From positions 62,001-126,000 of the forward strand of contig NZ_KB235931.1 of the NCBI RefSeq assembly GCF_000332295.1: a stretch of DNA of 64,000 nucleotides. The letters run 5' to 3'. A program made the position numbers and the translations under genes. The notes under the pieces are model-generated. The model worked only from the letters and a program-made list of their open reading frames with translations, ran no database searches and had not been told where the DNA came from. Positions 17,070 to 25,887 of this stretch are shown here, piece after piece; positions within the stretch are counted from its first letter, which is position 1; every line of letters begins with the position of its first letter. This DNA is from Fortiea contorta PCC 7126 (GTDB taxonomy: Bacteria > Cyanobacteriota > Cyanobacteriia > Cyanobacteriales > Nostocaceae).

Positions 17070-18084
17070 AAACACTCTTTTGAATGTATTCGTAAACTGT
17101 AAAAATTATGAATTAATATCAAAAAAGAGTAATATTGTTGTGGGTGAGAGTGTGTTTTTTAGCGTTGTAATCCCGACTTATAATCGCCAGCCAATTTTAG
17201 CTAAGTGTCTGCTAGCTCTAGAAGCACAAGAGTTGACAGACATGAGTGCTGTTACTGGTTATGAAATTGTTGTGGTAGATGATGGCTCTACCGATGGTAC
17301 ATTAGCATGGTTAGAGGAGAATAAAGACCAGTTTCCTCATGTCCGCTGGTTTGAGCAAGACCATGCTGGCCCTGCAGTAGCTCGAAATTTAGGGGTAAAA
17401 CAGGCAATAGGAGAGATAATTATCTTTATTGATAGCGATTTAGTCGTGCTATCGAACTTTTTGCAAGCCCATGCAGATGCATTATTGCAAGGAAAAGAGA
17501 AATTAGCAAGCGATCGCTTTTTTACTTACGGTGCAGTAATTAATACTAGTAACTTCGCCAATCCCACCGCTGAACCTTACAAAATCACAGATTTCTCAGC
17601 CGCATTCTTTGCTACCGGTAATGTAGCTATCCCTAAACATTGGTTAGAAAAAGCCGGACTCTTTGACACCAGCTTTCAACTTTATGGCTGGGAAGATTTA
17701 GAACTAGGCGTCAGATTAAAAAAACTCGGTTTAAAACTAATCAAATGTCCAGCAGCCGTTGGTTATCACTGGCATCCACCATTTAGTTTAGCGCAAATTC
17801 CCCGCTTAATTGACCAAGAAATGCAACGCGGTCGCATGGGTGTTTTATTCTATCAAAAACACCCCACTTGGGAAGTACGAATGATGATTCAAATGACTTG
17901 GTTTCATCGCTTATTGTGGGGTATTCTCTCTCTCAATGGCGCACTAAACGAGCGGACAATGGCACCATTTTTGCAATGGCTAATTAATCTAGGTAAACCC
18001 CAATTAGCTTTAGAAATCGCCCGCATCTTTCTCAATTGGTACAACGTCAAAGGCGTTTATGAAGCATATAGCAAAATCAATTAA
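17065..18084 (+). CDS. Family 2 glycosyltransferase
   Basis: Up to 339 residues with a GT-A fold. Visible: SVVIPTYNRQPIL, EIVVVDDGSTDGT, NLGVKQAIGEIIIFIDSDL (the DxD metal/nucleotide site is DSD), and GWEDLELGVRL (the ED base region), then VGYHWH. No membrane helix pair typical of processive synthases is seen, so it is likely a cytoplasmic or membrane-associated transferase acting on a lipid or polysaccharide acceptor. The first ATG lies in a dispersed 24-bp repeat; the conserved domain only begins near residue 31, and a GTG at 17152 could be the true start. The donor sugar and acceptor are unknown. Confidence 0.87.
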   Translation: MKNTLLNVFVNCKNYELISKKSNIVVGESVFFSVVIPTYNRQPILAKCLLALEAQELTDMSAVTGYEIVVVDDGSTDGTLAWLEENKDQFPHVRWFEQDHAGPAVARNLGVKQAIGEIIIFIDSDLVVLSNFLQAHADALLQGKEKLASDRFFTYGAVINTSNFANPTAEPYKITDFSAAFFATGNVAIPKHWLEKAGLFDTSFQLYGWEDLELGVRLKKLGLKLIKCPAAVGYHWHPPFSLAQIPRLIDQEMQRGRMGVLFYQKHPTWEVRMMIQMTWFHRLLWGILSLNGALNERTMAPFLQWLINLGKPQLALEIARIFLNWYNVKGVYEAYSKIN

Positions 18085-18100
18085 ATAAAGTGATGTATCT

Positions 18101-18150
18101 AGTTTGTAGTCAGAACTTTAGTTCGGCTACTAAATCCCTGACTACAAACT
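18101..18150. terminator. Bidirectional terminator-like inverted repeat
   Basis: AGTTTGTAGTCAG (18101-18113) and CTGACTACAAACT (18138-18150) form a perfect 13-bp stem, with a further inner TTTAGT/ACTAAA pairing. It lies between convergent genes. Confidence 0.75.
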
Positions 18151-18158
18151 CTAGCATT

Positions 18159-20711
18159 TTAACTCAAATTAACTCGCACAATTACATCATTGAAATCTTG
18201 ATCACCACCATTTGGTAAATCCTCAAAGCCAAAAGTGTTATTACCTAATAGCCGAACATGATTCACTTGTTTGTCGCTATTAGGATTAGCGCCCAAGAAC
18301 GAGAAATAAACAGGATTTTCGCGGCTGATATATGTGCTGGGATCACCATTAGCAATGATAAATGGTGCAAATATGGCATTAGGACTAAATTTTCCTTGGG
18401 CTGTTACCGTTGCTTGATTAATTCCAGTAAAACCTGCGACCCTACTATTAATTGCTGCTTGAGTGTAACCAGAATCCCCAGGTTTATAAACTGTACCATT
18501 AATATTAATAGTACCAGTTTCATCAGTCACTTTATAAAAGCCAATAAAGTTATCATAACCTGCTTCTCTGTTGATCACAAAAGTAGCGTTGACCTTATCA
18601 GTCACATAAAGCAGTTCTGCATTTGTAGCGCCTTGCTGACCAGATGTATTACTCAAACCTGAATCTAATGGTTGATTGGTCGCTTGCAGATTTACCACTA
18701 GATTTGGGAAGCTGAGAGAGAAATTACCATTTCCTGAATCTTTGATATTTTGGGTAGCTGAAAACACTACATCACCGTAGCTACCTTTATTGATAACACT
18801 CTTAGTTGTATTGCCTTGAACCAAGTAAAATCTGACATTAGCATCAGAATTTAATTGCAGCGATCGCACTACATCACTATTATTAAATCCATTCGGTAAA
18901 TTAGCAATAGTGGAGAAAAGTATCTTGGCTCTTGCTAAGGCTGCTTTGGCGTAACCTTCCGCACCTGGAAGCAGTGAATTACCTGCACTATCTCTAATAG
19001 TACCCGCTGCATCATCAACATTAAACACACCCAATTCATTCAATTGATTAGCATTAGGAGTGCTGCTAATAATGTTAAATTTGAGTGTGCCTTTACCATT
19101 GTCACCTTTGATATTAAAAACATCATTATTACCCTTGGTCAATTGAGCAGGGATAACAATATTGTTGACATTAACAGTCAAGGATTTATCAAAAGAAAGT
19201 CCACCTTGGTCTGTTGTTTTAACGCGAATGCTATAACTAGGTTTAGCTTCAAAATTGGGAGAGCTATTGATTTTGAGTTGGTCACCATCAATGGTAAAAG
19301 CAGCATTATCAGTATCACCACTACCAGCAACTAAGCTGTAGGTGAAAATATTACCAACATCAGGGTCAGTAGTATTAAAGCTAGCAATTACCGTCCCCGC
19401 TGCGACATTTTCATTGATACTGATAGCACTTAATGCTGAATTTGTTGGTGCTTGTACACGGGTGTAAGTAATATTTTGAGCTTTATTTCCTGCCACAAAA
19501 TTGTCAGCATTGATTGTAAAGCCATCAGCGACAAATTGTAGCCCTAACCCTAAATCAGCTATTTCTCCTAATAAGTTAGTTAATAATAATGCTTGACCAT
19601 CATTAACTTGAGTATAAGTCTTGCCATTATAGGTGAAGTTAACTTTCAAGCCTTCAGCTATTGTCACTTGCTGGTCAGCCGTTGTCCCTTGATTAAAAGC
19701 TATGCTTCCTGTTAGGCTTTTGTCTGTGCTGTTGAAATTGTAAATTGTATTGAATACTAAATTGGTCGGTGTTTCATTAATATCTTTGACTGTAATTGTT
19801 AATGGTTTTTCAAATGTCAATCCGTCGTTATCTGTTGTTCTAACACGGATGCTATAACTAAGTTTAGCTTCAAAATTGGGAGAGGCATTGATTTTGAGTT
19901 GGTCACCATCAATGGTAAAAGCAGCATTATCAGTATCACCACTACCAGCAACTAAGCTATAGATGAAAGTATTACCAACATCAGAATCAGTAGTATTAAA
20001 GCTAGCAATTACCGTCCCCGCTGCGACATTTTCATTGATACTGATAGCACTTAATGCTGAATTTGTTGGTGCTTGTACACGGGTGTAAGTAATATTTTGA
20101 GCTTTATTTCCTGCCACAAAATTGTCAGCATTGATTGTAAAGCCATCAGCGACAAATTGTAGCCCTAACCCTAAATCAGCTATTTCTCCTAATAAGTTAG
20201 TTAATAATAATGCTTGACCATCATTAACTTGAGTATAAGTCTTGCCATTATAGGTGAAGTTAACTTTCAAGCCTTCAGCTATTGTCACCTGTTGGTCAGC
20301 CGTCGTCCCTTGATTAAAAGCTATGCTTCCTGTTAAGCTTTTGTCTGCGCTGGTGAAATTGTAAATCGTATTGAATACTAAATCTGTCGGTGCATAAATG
20401 CGGCTGTAGGTAACAGTCTGAGCACTACTAGGAGCAGAGACAAAGAAATTTTCAGCATTAACGGTGAAAGCATTAGTAACAAATTGCAATCCCAATCCTT
20501 GACTGGAAATTTCGCCTAATGAGTTGGTCAATAATAATGCTAAAGCGTCATTAGCTTGAGTATAAGTCTGCCCAGTGTAAGTAGCAGAAATATTTAAGCC
20601 TTCTGCAAGTGTTACTTGTTGATCTACAGCCGCAGCTTGATCAAAAGAAAAATTCCCCGTGAGACTTTTATTAGCGTTAGAAAATTTATAATAGATGAGT
20701 GAGCTAACCAT
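18159..20711 (-). CDS. Cadherin-repeat and DUF4114 surface or secreted protein
   Basis: An 850-residue extracellular-type protein. Three copies of a roughly 95-residue unit (SLTGxxxF, DQQVTxAEGL, TYTQ, ALLLTN, LGLQFV, then TYxR) begin near residues 10, 118 and 320. Two cadherin-like domains (SALSAISINENVAAGT, NFEAKxSYSIRV, TDNDGL or TDQGGL) alternate with them, and the C-terminus carries the DUF4114 signature FGFEDLPNGGDQDFNDVIV. There is no N-terminal signal peptide, which fits type I secretion. Copies 2 and 3 with their cadherin domains are almost identical at DNA level. Calcium-dependent adhesion or matrix roles are typical; the specific role is unknown. It is read toward the GT2 gene, with a terminator between. 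Confidence 0.8.
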   Translation of the reverse strand: MVSSLIYYKFSNANKSLTGNFSFDQAAAVDQQVTLAEGLNISATYTGQTYTQANDALALLLTNSLGEISSQGLGLQFVTNAFTVNAENFFVSAPSSAQTVTYSRIYAPTDLVFNTIYNFTSADKSLTGSIAFNQGTTADQQVTIAEGLKVNFTYNGKTYTQVNDGQALLLTNLLGEIADLGLGLQFVADGFTINADNFVAGNKAQNITYTRVQAPTNSALSAISINENVAAGTVIASFNTTDSDVGNTFIYSLVAGSGDTDNAAFTIDGDQLKINASPNFEAKLSYSIRVRTTDNDGLTFEKPLTITVKDINETPTNLVFNTIYNFNSTDKSLTGSIAFNQGTTADQQVTIAEGLKVNFTYNGKTYTQVNDGQALLLTNLLGEIADLGLGLQFVADGFTINADNFVAGNKAQNITYTRVQAPTNSALSAISINENVAAGTVIASFNTTDPDVGNIFTYSLVAGSGDTDNAAFTIDGDQLKINSSPNFEAKPSYSIRVKTTDQGGLSFDKSLTVNVNNIVIPAQLTKGNNDVFNIKGDNGKGTLKFNIISSTPNANQLNELGVFNVDDAAGTIRDSAGNSLLPGAEGYAKAALARAKILFSTIANLPNGFNNSDVVRSLQLNSDANVRFYLVQGNTTKSVINKGSYGDVVFSATQNIKDSGNGNFSLSFPNLVVNLQATNQPLDSGLSNTSGQQGATNAELLYVTDKVNATFVINREAGYDNFIGFYKVTDETGTININGTVYKPGDSGYTQAAINSRVAGFTGINQATVTAQGKFSPNAIFAPFIIANGDPSTYISRENPVYFSFLGANPNSDKQVNHVRLLGNNTFGFEDLPNGGDQDFNDVIVRVNLS
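19216..20380 (-). repeat. Near-identical 621-bp intragenic tandem duplication
   Basis: The two copies, about 19216-19757 and 19837-20378, match almost base for base with a period of 621 bp (207 codons). They encode a cadherin domain plus an SLTG-type unit each. The low divergence points to recent duplication or gene conversion. Confidence 0.85.
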
Positions 20712-20910
20712 TTTTTACCTCATTAAATAACAGGTTGCTAACAATTTTCGAGTTTGGTTTCCAGATTGATATTCCAGATAAAGCTGGAAGTTTATACAAT
20801 TAAGCAACTATTGGTCAAAAAGATAGAAATAGTTGTATGGCAATCTGTTTTGATTTCAGAAATTATTGGCGGATGACTTTTTTCAAAAATCAAATAAGAG
20901 TCCTATATTC

Positions 20911-20937
20911 AGCAGAGATGTACATTACATCTCTGCT
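20911..20937 (-). terminator. Hairpin after the alkaline phosphatase gene
   Basis: AGCAGAGATGTA and TACATCTCTGCT form a perfect 12-bp stem with a 3-nt loop, 28 bp beyond the phosphatase stop. There is no long T tract. Confidence 0.65.
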
Positions 20938-20964
20938 AAAGTTCGTCTTGAAAACAACAGTAGA

Positions 20965-22941
20965 TTAAGGACTTGTCAGTGCTGCTTTCATAGCCTGAAA
21001 TATTTGACTCTGGTCAACAATACCCCGAATACCAGGAACAGTGTAAGTACCAGAACTATCAGTAAATTGATAACTTTGTCCCAAATATGTTGTGAGATTT
21101 TGAGAGAAAGCACCTTGGTAATAAACAGGTACAGGACGGCGACTGTGGGAGCCCCAGAGATATTTTTGTGTGGGATCTGAACCCCAGAAATGACCTGCTT
21201 CGGTTGGGTTGTGTTTATTGAAAGTAATGTCTTTGGCGTTATATTTCAAGCCTCTAGATGTACTTGGATCTTGAGGAGTTAACTTCGAGGCGAAGTCATT
21301 ATTTAAAGTCAGATAATGGTCATGATCTGCAGTTACAATGAGCAAGTTTTTGCTCCAGCCACCGTTGTTGTTAATCCAGTCGATGGTTGTTTGGATTGCT
21401 CGATCAAAATCATTCATTGTCCCGATCAGGTTGTCCATGTTGTCGTCATGAGCAGACCAGTCAACATCACCACCTTCAACCATGAGCCATAAGCCGTCTG
21501 GGTCTTTACCGAGAACGGTGAGAGCAGCTTGAGTCAGATCAGCCAGAGTGGGATTTTCGTTGATCTCTCTGGTGATGAAACTAGCATTGGTTTCACCAGA
21601 AGCTAAAGGGCGAACTTGGTCTGGTGTAGGTAAATTAGGGGCGATGGGGTTGCGTGCGCTATCAACAACCGGTATACATTCATTAGAAGAACCAGTAATG
21701 ATCTGACCTGATGCACAGGTAGCTGTAGTTCCTGTCTTCACAACTGAACTGTAGAGTGAGAATTGGTTTAAACCTGTTAAGCTGTAGTCTCCTTTGGAAG
21801 AACTAGCGGGAAGATTACCATCTTGACCACGAGCGCCATACAGACCCAATAACTTACCGCCGGTGTTGGGGTTGATGGTCGCAGCCGTATTTAGTAGTGT
21901 TTGGGTTGCATTAGGCCCACGCTCTAAAAAGGTGTAACCGTAGCGATTCGAGGAGTTGGAGGATGCAGGTGCAGAGCAAGCTGCAGCATCGCTCAGACCT
22001 GTTTTACCCGTCAATTCTTTGTAGGTGGATGCTCTGATGTAAACGTAGTTACATATCGGGCCGGAAGCGGTGGTGTTGGCATGATCTAGAGGATGACCGC
22101 CACCCAGCAAGACGTTGGGCTGAAAGTTCAGCAGTTCTTGCTGCAAAATACTATCTTGGTTGGTCTTTGTGGGGTCGTAATCACTGTCGTACTTGGAACG
22201 ACGATTGACGAAAGAGGCTGCAGCACCGGGGGTGGCGTGAGTGATGGGAACTGATGTTACTAGACCTGTGGACTTACCTTGTTGTTTGGCAATTTCCAGG
22301 ACGGTTGTCAATTTCTTTTCGTAGATATCAACTCCCATCGCGTTGTTATAGCTCTTGACCCCTGTGTAAAGAGTTGTTGCGGTGTTAGCCGAGTCGGGAT
22401 AGCTGTATTTGATGTAATCCTTGTCATAGGAACCAGCATTAGCGGGACTCAGAGGCACCCAAGGCACAGGGCCACCCTTGGTTGTGTCATAACCCGCTAA
22501 ATTACCGGGTAAAGTGCTATTACCGTCAGCGCGAGTACCGGCGTTAAAAGGCCCAGGATTGAATGCGAAGCCTGGACGAACGGGACTTGCACCTGTGGCG
22601 GCGTTGGTGCCATCGAGGGCTGAGTTACCGGTTGATTTAACTGGTGTACTACCTTCGATTGTTGTACCGTAGGTAGTCACCAATCCATATCCAGTCAGAG
22701 TTTGAAGGCTCAGACCGGAACCTTTACCGGCAGTATAGAAAGCACCACCTTTAGCGATCGCTGCGGCTCGCGCCATCTGCCAACCCATACCATCGCCAAT
22801 CATAATAATGACGTTAATCCCGTTACCTGCAGCTAAGGCAGATTCAATACCAGGATTACCAAATACCAGCATCATCGCAGAAAGAAAACTAGCCATGAAA
22901 AAGGCTAGGGGTCTTCTGCACTTCTCTAGAAGTGAAATCAT
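20965..22941 (-). CDS. Secreted alkaline phosphatase (PhoA superfamily)
   Basis: A 658-residue phosphomonoesterase, larger than E. coli PhoA (about 470). A signal peptide of about 38 residues ends at AALAAG-like ESALAAGNG. Catalytic features: D50 in IIMIGDGMGW (metal), the nucleophile S184 in YPDSANTATTLYTG, MVEGGDVDWSAHDDN, and LLIVTADHDHY plus WGSHSRRPVPVY (metal ligands). An extended loop region (residues 95-170) and another (325-440) explain the extra length. It acts in the periplasm or outside the cell to release phosphate. The start has AGAGGG about 6 bases upstream. A 66-residue gene with a similar N-terminus lies 64 bp upstream and is probably co-transcribed. I see no clear Pho box. 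Confidence 0.88.
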   Translation of the reverse strand: MISLLEKCRRPLAFFMASFLSAMMLVFGNPGIESALAAGNGINVIIMIGDGMGWQMARAAAIAKGGAFYTAGKGSGLSLQTLTGYGLVTTYGTTIEGSTPVKSTGNSALDGTNAATGASPVRPGFAFNPGPFNAGTRADGNSTLPGNLAGYDTTKGGPVPWVPLSPANAGSYDKDYIKYSYPDSANTATTLYTGVKSYNNAMGVDIYEKKLTTVLEIAKQQGKSTGLVTSVPITHATPGAAASFVNRRSKYDSDYDPTKTNQDSILQQELLNFQPNVLLGGGHPLDHANTTASGPICNYVYIRASTYKELTGKTGLSDAAACSAPASSNSSNRYGYTFLERGPNATQTLLNTAATINPNTGGKLLGLYGARGQDGNLPASSSKGDYSLTGLNQFSLYSSVVKTGTTATCASGQIITGSSNECIPVVDSARNPIAPNLPTPDQVRPLASGETNASFITREINENPTLADLTQAALTVLGKDPDGLWLMVEGGDVDWSAHDDNMDNLIGTMNDFDRAIQTTIDWINNNGGWSKNLLIVTADHDHYLTLNNDFASKLTPQDPSTSRGLKYNAKDITFNKHNPTEAGHFWGSDPTQKYLWGSHSRRPVPVYYQGAFSQNLTTYLGQSYQFTDSSGTYTVPGIRGIVDQSQIFQAMKAALTSP

Positions 22942-23005
22942 GAAAATCCCTCTTAAAGTTGAACGAGTTGTCTAGCAGTTCCGGACAAAAATCAGCAGCA
23001 GTTTA

Positions 23006-23206
23006 CTATTGATAAAAATTTGGTTCTTGGTGAGTAGCTGCGAAATCAGAAACCAAAGCGCTCTGGGGAGGATTAGCAATATTATTCGCGCTAGAAGCAC
23101 TAGCTGGTTGTGGGGATGATGTACCAATGGAAACTAGGAATGCGACAACCAGACCAGATATGAACCAAGCTAATAAACGTTTGTATTGTTGTAGTAATGA
23201 AATCAT
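23006..23206 (-). CDS. Small exported protein with a phosphatase-like N-terminus
   Basis: A 66-residue protein starting MISLLQQYKRLLAWFISG, which matches the register of the downstream phosphatase start (MISLLEKCRRPLAFFMAS). The hydrophobic segment (residues 12-27) and PQPASAS resemble a signal peptide; about 30 residues of mature, Pro/Ala/Asn-rich sequence remain. AGGAGA lies 8 bases before the ATG at 23206, so the longer frame from 23269 is unlikely to be the real start. It may be a genuine small secreted protein or the remnant of a duplicated phosphatase gene. The function is unknown. Confidence 0.6.
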   Translation of the reverse strand: MISLLQQYKRLLAWFISGLVVAFLVSIGTSSPQPASASSANNIANPPQSALVSDFAATHQEPNFYQ

Positions 23207-23360
23207 TTGGGAATCTCCTAATATTAGTGACAAACTGCGGTTAACACTGGTACATCTGGGGGCATTCAAAATCCAAAAAACTTACAATATCAGCTTTTTG
23301 TTTATTTTGAATATTTTGTGCGTTAACATCGATTTTTCTCAATCACCTATTGTTGCACGA

Positions 23361-24350
23361 CTATGGATTAGAGCATGTTTTTTCAGCGGACAACATTAAG
23401 GCTAAATTTTGATTGAGTAAAGGATGAATGGCGATTTCTGGCATGGCTTTATAGCTAGTTAGTTGCAAAGTTACATCTGTGATGCCAAAGTTGTTTTGCA
23501 GATGACTTTGTAGTTTTCGCTGTAAGCGATCGCGCTCATGAATAGTTTCACATTCTACAGTTATCTTGGCACATAGCATCACACTATTTGAGCTAAGTTT
23601 CCAGATATGTAGTTTTTCTACCTGCAAAACCTGAGGAAAAGATTTAATAGAAATATCTACCTCGACTGGATCAATGGATGCTGGTGCATACTCCAAAAAA
23701 ATATTCAGACTTTCTTTGACTATTGGCAAAGCACTCAAGCCAATGATCACAGCAACTACGAAACTAATCGCCGCATCCGCCCACCACCAATGCCAGATAT
23801 GAACTACTAAGGCGGCAATAATTACACCCAAGGAACTGATAGTATCAGCAATTACGTGTAAAAACGCTCCTTGTAAGTTTAAATCATTGTGAGTGTGGGG
23901 ATGGAGCAATTTAATACTCAACAGATTAACGCCGAAACCAAAAACGGCGATCGCTAGCATTGGTAAACCCAAAATTGGTTCGGGATTTTGCCAACGTTCA
24001 ATCGCTTCCCAGGTAATAAAACTAGCGATCGCTATTAAACTAAAGCCGTTAATCAACGCCGCCAGCACTTCTAAACGCTGATTGCCAAATGTGGCTTTTC
24101 CTTTCGCAGGTTTTTGTGTCAAAACAGTAGCCAGCAGCGATATGACTAAAGCTGTGACATCAGATAGAATGTGTCCCGCATCTGCTTGTAATGATAAGCT
24201 TTTGCTCCACAAACCCACCCCCCACTCAGCAATCAACAAACCTCCTAAGAGATATACTGATATCCACAAAATTTTAGATTTTTGCTGCTGTGAAAGTAGT
24301 TTAGCAGAATCATTTGTGCAAGAACATTCATACCATTTATTTGAGAGCAT
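23361..24350 (-). CDS. Cation diffusion facilitator (CDF) metal exporter
   Basis: About 329 residues with six membrane segments and a cytoplasmic C-terminal domain. TM2 carries LQADAGHILSDV and TM5 carries FLHVIADTISSLG, giving the paired HxxxD sites of zinc-type CDF proteins. A His-containing loop between TM4 and TM5 (LLHPHTHND) is short. The C-terminal domain (from about residue 205) has the usual alpha/beta pattern. It exports Zn, Co, Fe or similar ions in exchange for protons. A Cys pair near the N-terminus (ECSC) is unusual. The ATG at 24350 is preferred over the TTG two codons upstream. A Fur/Zur-like palindrome lies about 130 bp upstream. Confidence 0.87.
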   Translation of the reverse strand: MLSNKWYECSCTNDSAKLLSQQQKSKILWISVYLLGGLLIAEWGVGLWSKSLSLQADAGHILSDVTALVISLLATVLTQKPAKGKATFGNQRLEVLAALINGFSLIAIASFITWEAIERWQNPEPILGLPMLAIAVFGFGVNLLSIKLLHPHTHNDLNLQGAFLHVIADTISSLGVIIAALVVHIWHWWWADAAISFVVAVIIGLSALPIVKESLNIFLEYAPASIDPVEVDISIKSFPQVLQVEKLHIWKLSSNSVMLCAKITVECETIHERDRLQRKLQSHLQNNFGITDVTLQLTSYKAMPEIAIHPLLNQNLALMLSAEKTCSNP

Positions 24351-24480
24351 TAGCAAAAAAAATCATGGTTTGAGATGGACTTTAACTAAACAGAGAATTG
24401 ATCACTATACTTTGACTCGCAAATATATTCCTGGGCAAAAAAACTTGATTTTTTGTCCGTGGTATTGTAAAGTTAAAGTA

Positions 24481-24497
24481 TAATGATTCTCATTCTA
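24481..24497. promoter_or_regulatory. Fur/Zur-like palindrome upstream of the CDF exporter
   Basis: TAATGATTCTCATTCTA contains the core AATGA-TTC-TCATT, the 5-3-5 inverted core found in Fur-type boxes (AATGATAATCATT in the classical consensus). It lies about 130 bp upstream of the CDF start. The assignment to FurA or Zur is uncertain. Confidence 0.4.
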
Positions 24498-24720
24498 AAT
24501 ACGCTCAAAAATTGAGATAGTTCGAGAACAATAGGAGACTAACCTAGCTAATTTAAGAAATGGTAATAAAGTAGTTAAAAGCATAAAATTTAGCTGTAGG
24601 TTTAAGCAACGAATAACCACTCATCTCCCCGACGCCGTGCCCTTACCCATCATCTGCCTACGCTAGGTACTCAGCGCCTTGATTGCTCACTCCATTGAAA
24701 CCCGACACTCCCCACACCCC

Positions 24721-24828
24721 ACCACCCCATCTCCCCACCACCCCATCTCCCCACCACCCCATCTCCCCACCACCCCATCTCCCCACCACCCCATCTCCCC
24801 ACCACCCCATTTCCCCACCACCCCACAC
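24721..24828 (+). repeat. Six tandem 16-bp C-rich units upstream of rpsB
   Basis: ACCACCCCATCTCCCC repeats with an exact 16-bp period from 24721; the sixth copy has one change (ATTTCCCC) and a partial seventh follows. The minus strand is G-rich with GGGG runs that could fold into quadruplexes. The rest of the gap 24357-24953 holds the Fur-like box and the rpsB leader; no ORF is seen. Confidence 0.9.
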
Positions 24829-24881
24829 CCAACACAAATGTGCTACCCTAGCATAGTTAACTAAATTCCGCACATCTGGGA

Positions 24882-24942
24882 ATTCGGGTGTTTCCTAAAG
24901 TTTGGGAAATACGCCTGGATGGAGGTTTAACCCGAATAGGAG
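24882..24942 (+). promoter_or_regulatory. Structured rpsB 5' leader
   Basis: An 8-bp perfect outer stem ATTCGGGT (24882-24889) / ACCCGAAT (24930-24937) encloses an inner hairpin around TTTCC-taaagttt-GGGAAA. The Shine-Dalgarno AGGAG (24938-24942) abuts the outer stem, so folding could control translation, as in ribosomal-protein autoregulation. This is an inference from folding by eye. Confidence 0.45.
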
Positions 24943-24953
24943 TTACATAGCAT

Positions 24954-25748
24954 ATGCCAGTCGTTTCATTGGCTCAAATGATGGAGTCAGGAGTACACTT
25001 TGGGCACCAAACCCGGCGTTGGAACCCGAAAATGTCTCCATACATTTACACTTCCCGCAATGGAGTACACATCATTGACTTGGTGCAGACAGCCCAGTTG
25101 ATGGAAGACGCCTACGCTTACATGCGGACACAAGCCGAGCAAGGGAAAAAGTTCTTGTTTGTGGGCACAAAGCGCCAAGCAGCAGGAATCATTGCCCAAG
25201 AAGCTAGTCGCTGCGGCTCTCACTACATTAACCAGCGCTGGTTGGGGGGAATGCTCACCAACTGGACAACCATCAAAACCAGAGTAGACCGTCTCAAAGA
25301 TTTAGAACGCCGGGAAGAAAGCGGCGCCTTGGATCTATTACCCAAAAAAGAAGCTTCCATGCTACGGCGGGAGATGGCAAAGCTGCAAAAATATTTGGGT
25401 GGGATTAAAACCATGCGGAAAGTTCCTGATGTCGTGGTGATTGTAGACCAGCGGCGAGAGTATAACGCAGTTCAAGAGTGTCAAAAACTAGCGATTCCCA
25501 TTGTTTCCTTATTGGATACGAATTGCGACCCAGATGTAGTAGACATCCCCATTCCCGCCAATGATGATGCAATTAGATCAATTAAGCTGATTGTCGGCAA
25601 ATTGGCAGACGCAATTTATGAAGGTCGTCACGGTCAACTGGAAGCAGAAGACGATTACGAAGATTTCGACACCAGTGAGTACGACGAAGACGAATACGAA
25701 AGCGACTACACTGACTCGATGATTCCCGAAGAAGAAGACGAAGAATAG
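24954..25748 (+). CDS. rpsB: 30S ribosomal protein S2
   Basis: A 264-residue primary or secondary binder of the 30S head-body junction. It begins [27 protein letters not shown] and contains [18 protein letters not shown] and the signature [13 protein letters not shown] with [12 protein letters not shown] highly acidic tail of about 30 residues (from [17 protein letters not shown] to the end) extends beyond the core, as in other cyanobacteria. It forms the usual rpsB-tsf pair with the gene 139 bp downstream. The leader carries a possible autoregulatory structure. Confidence 0.98.
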   Translation: MPVVSLAQMMESGVHFGHQTRRWNPKMSPYIYTSRNGVHIIDLVQTAQLMEDAYAYMRTQAEQGKKFLFVGTKRQAAGIIAQEASRCGSHYINQRWLGGMLTNWTTIKTRVDRLKDLERREESGALDLLPKKEASMLRREMAKLQKYLGGIKTMRKVPDVVVIVDQRREYNAVQECQKLAIPIVSLLDTNCDPDVVDIPIPANDDAIRSIKLIVGKLADAIYEGRHGQLEAEDDYEDFDTSEYDEDEYESDYTDSMIPEEEDEE

Positions 25749-25780
25749 AGAGGCAGTTTGTCAACACCTGTGGGTGAGAA

Positions 25781-25806
25781 TTGAAGGGTGAAATTTCATC
25801 CTTCAA
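25781..25806. repeat. 26-bp near-perfect palindrome between rpsB and tsf
   Basis: TTGAAGGGTGAAA (25781-25793) and TTTCATCCTTCAA (25794-25806) pair with one mismatch and no loop. The right side continues as degenerate heptamers on the minus strand. It has no T tract, so full termination before tsf is unlikely; it may attenuate or process the transcript. Confidence 0.6.
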
Positions 25807-25887
25807 ACTTCAGACTTCATAACTGTTCCTCCTCCTGAGTAAGATAGAGATACTCAACACCCGTGAGCGATTACAACTCGAGGCAAC

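Noticed and set aside
24658-24873. Open frames through the C-rich tandem array upstream of rpsB
   Set aside because: They are simple-repeat frames (Gly/Trp or Pro/His runs) without a ribosome site.
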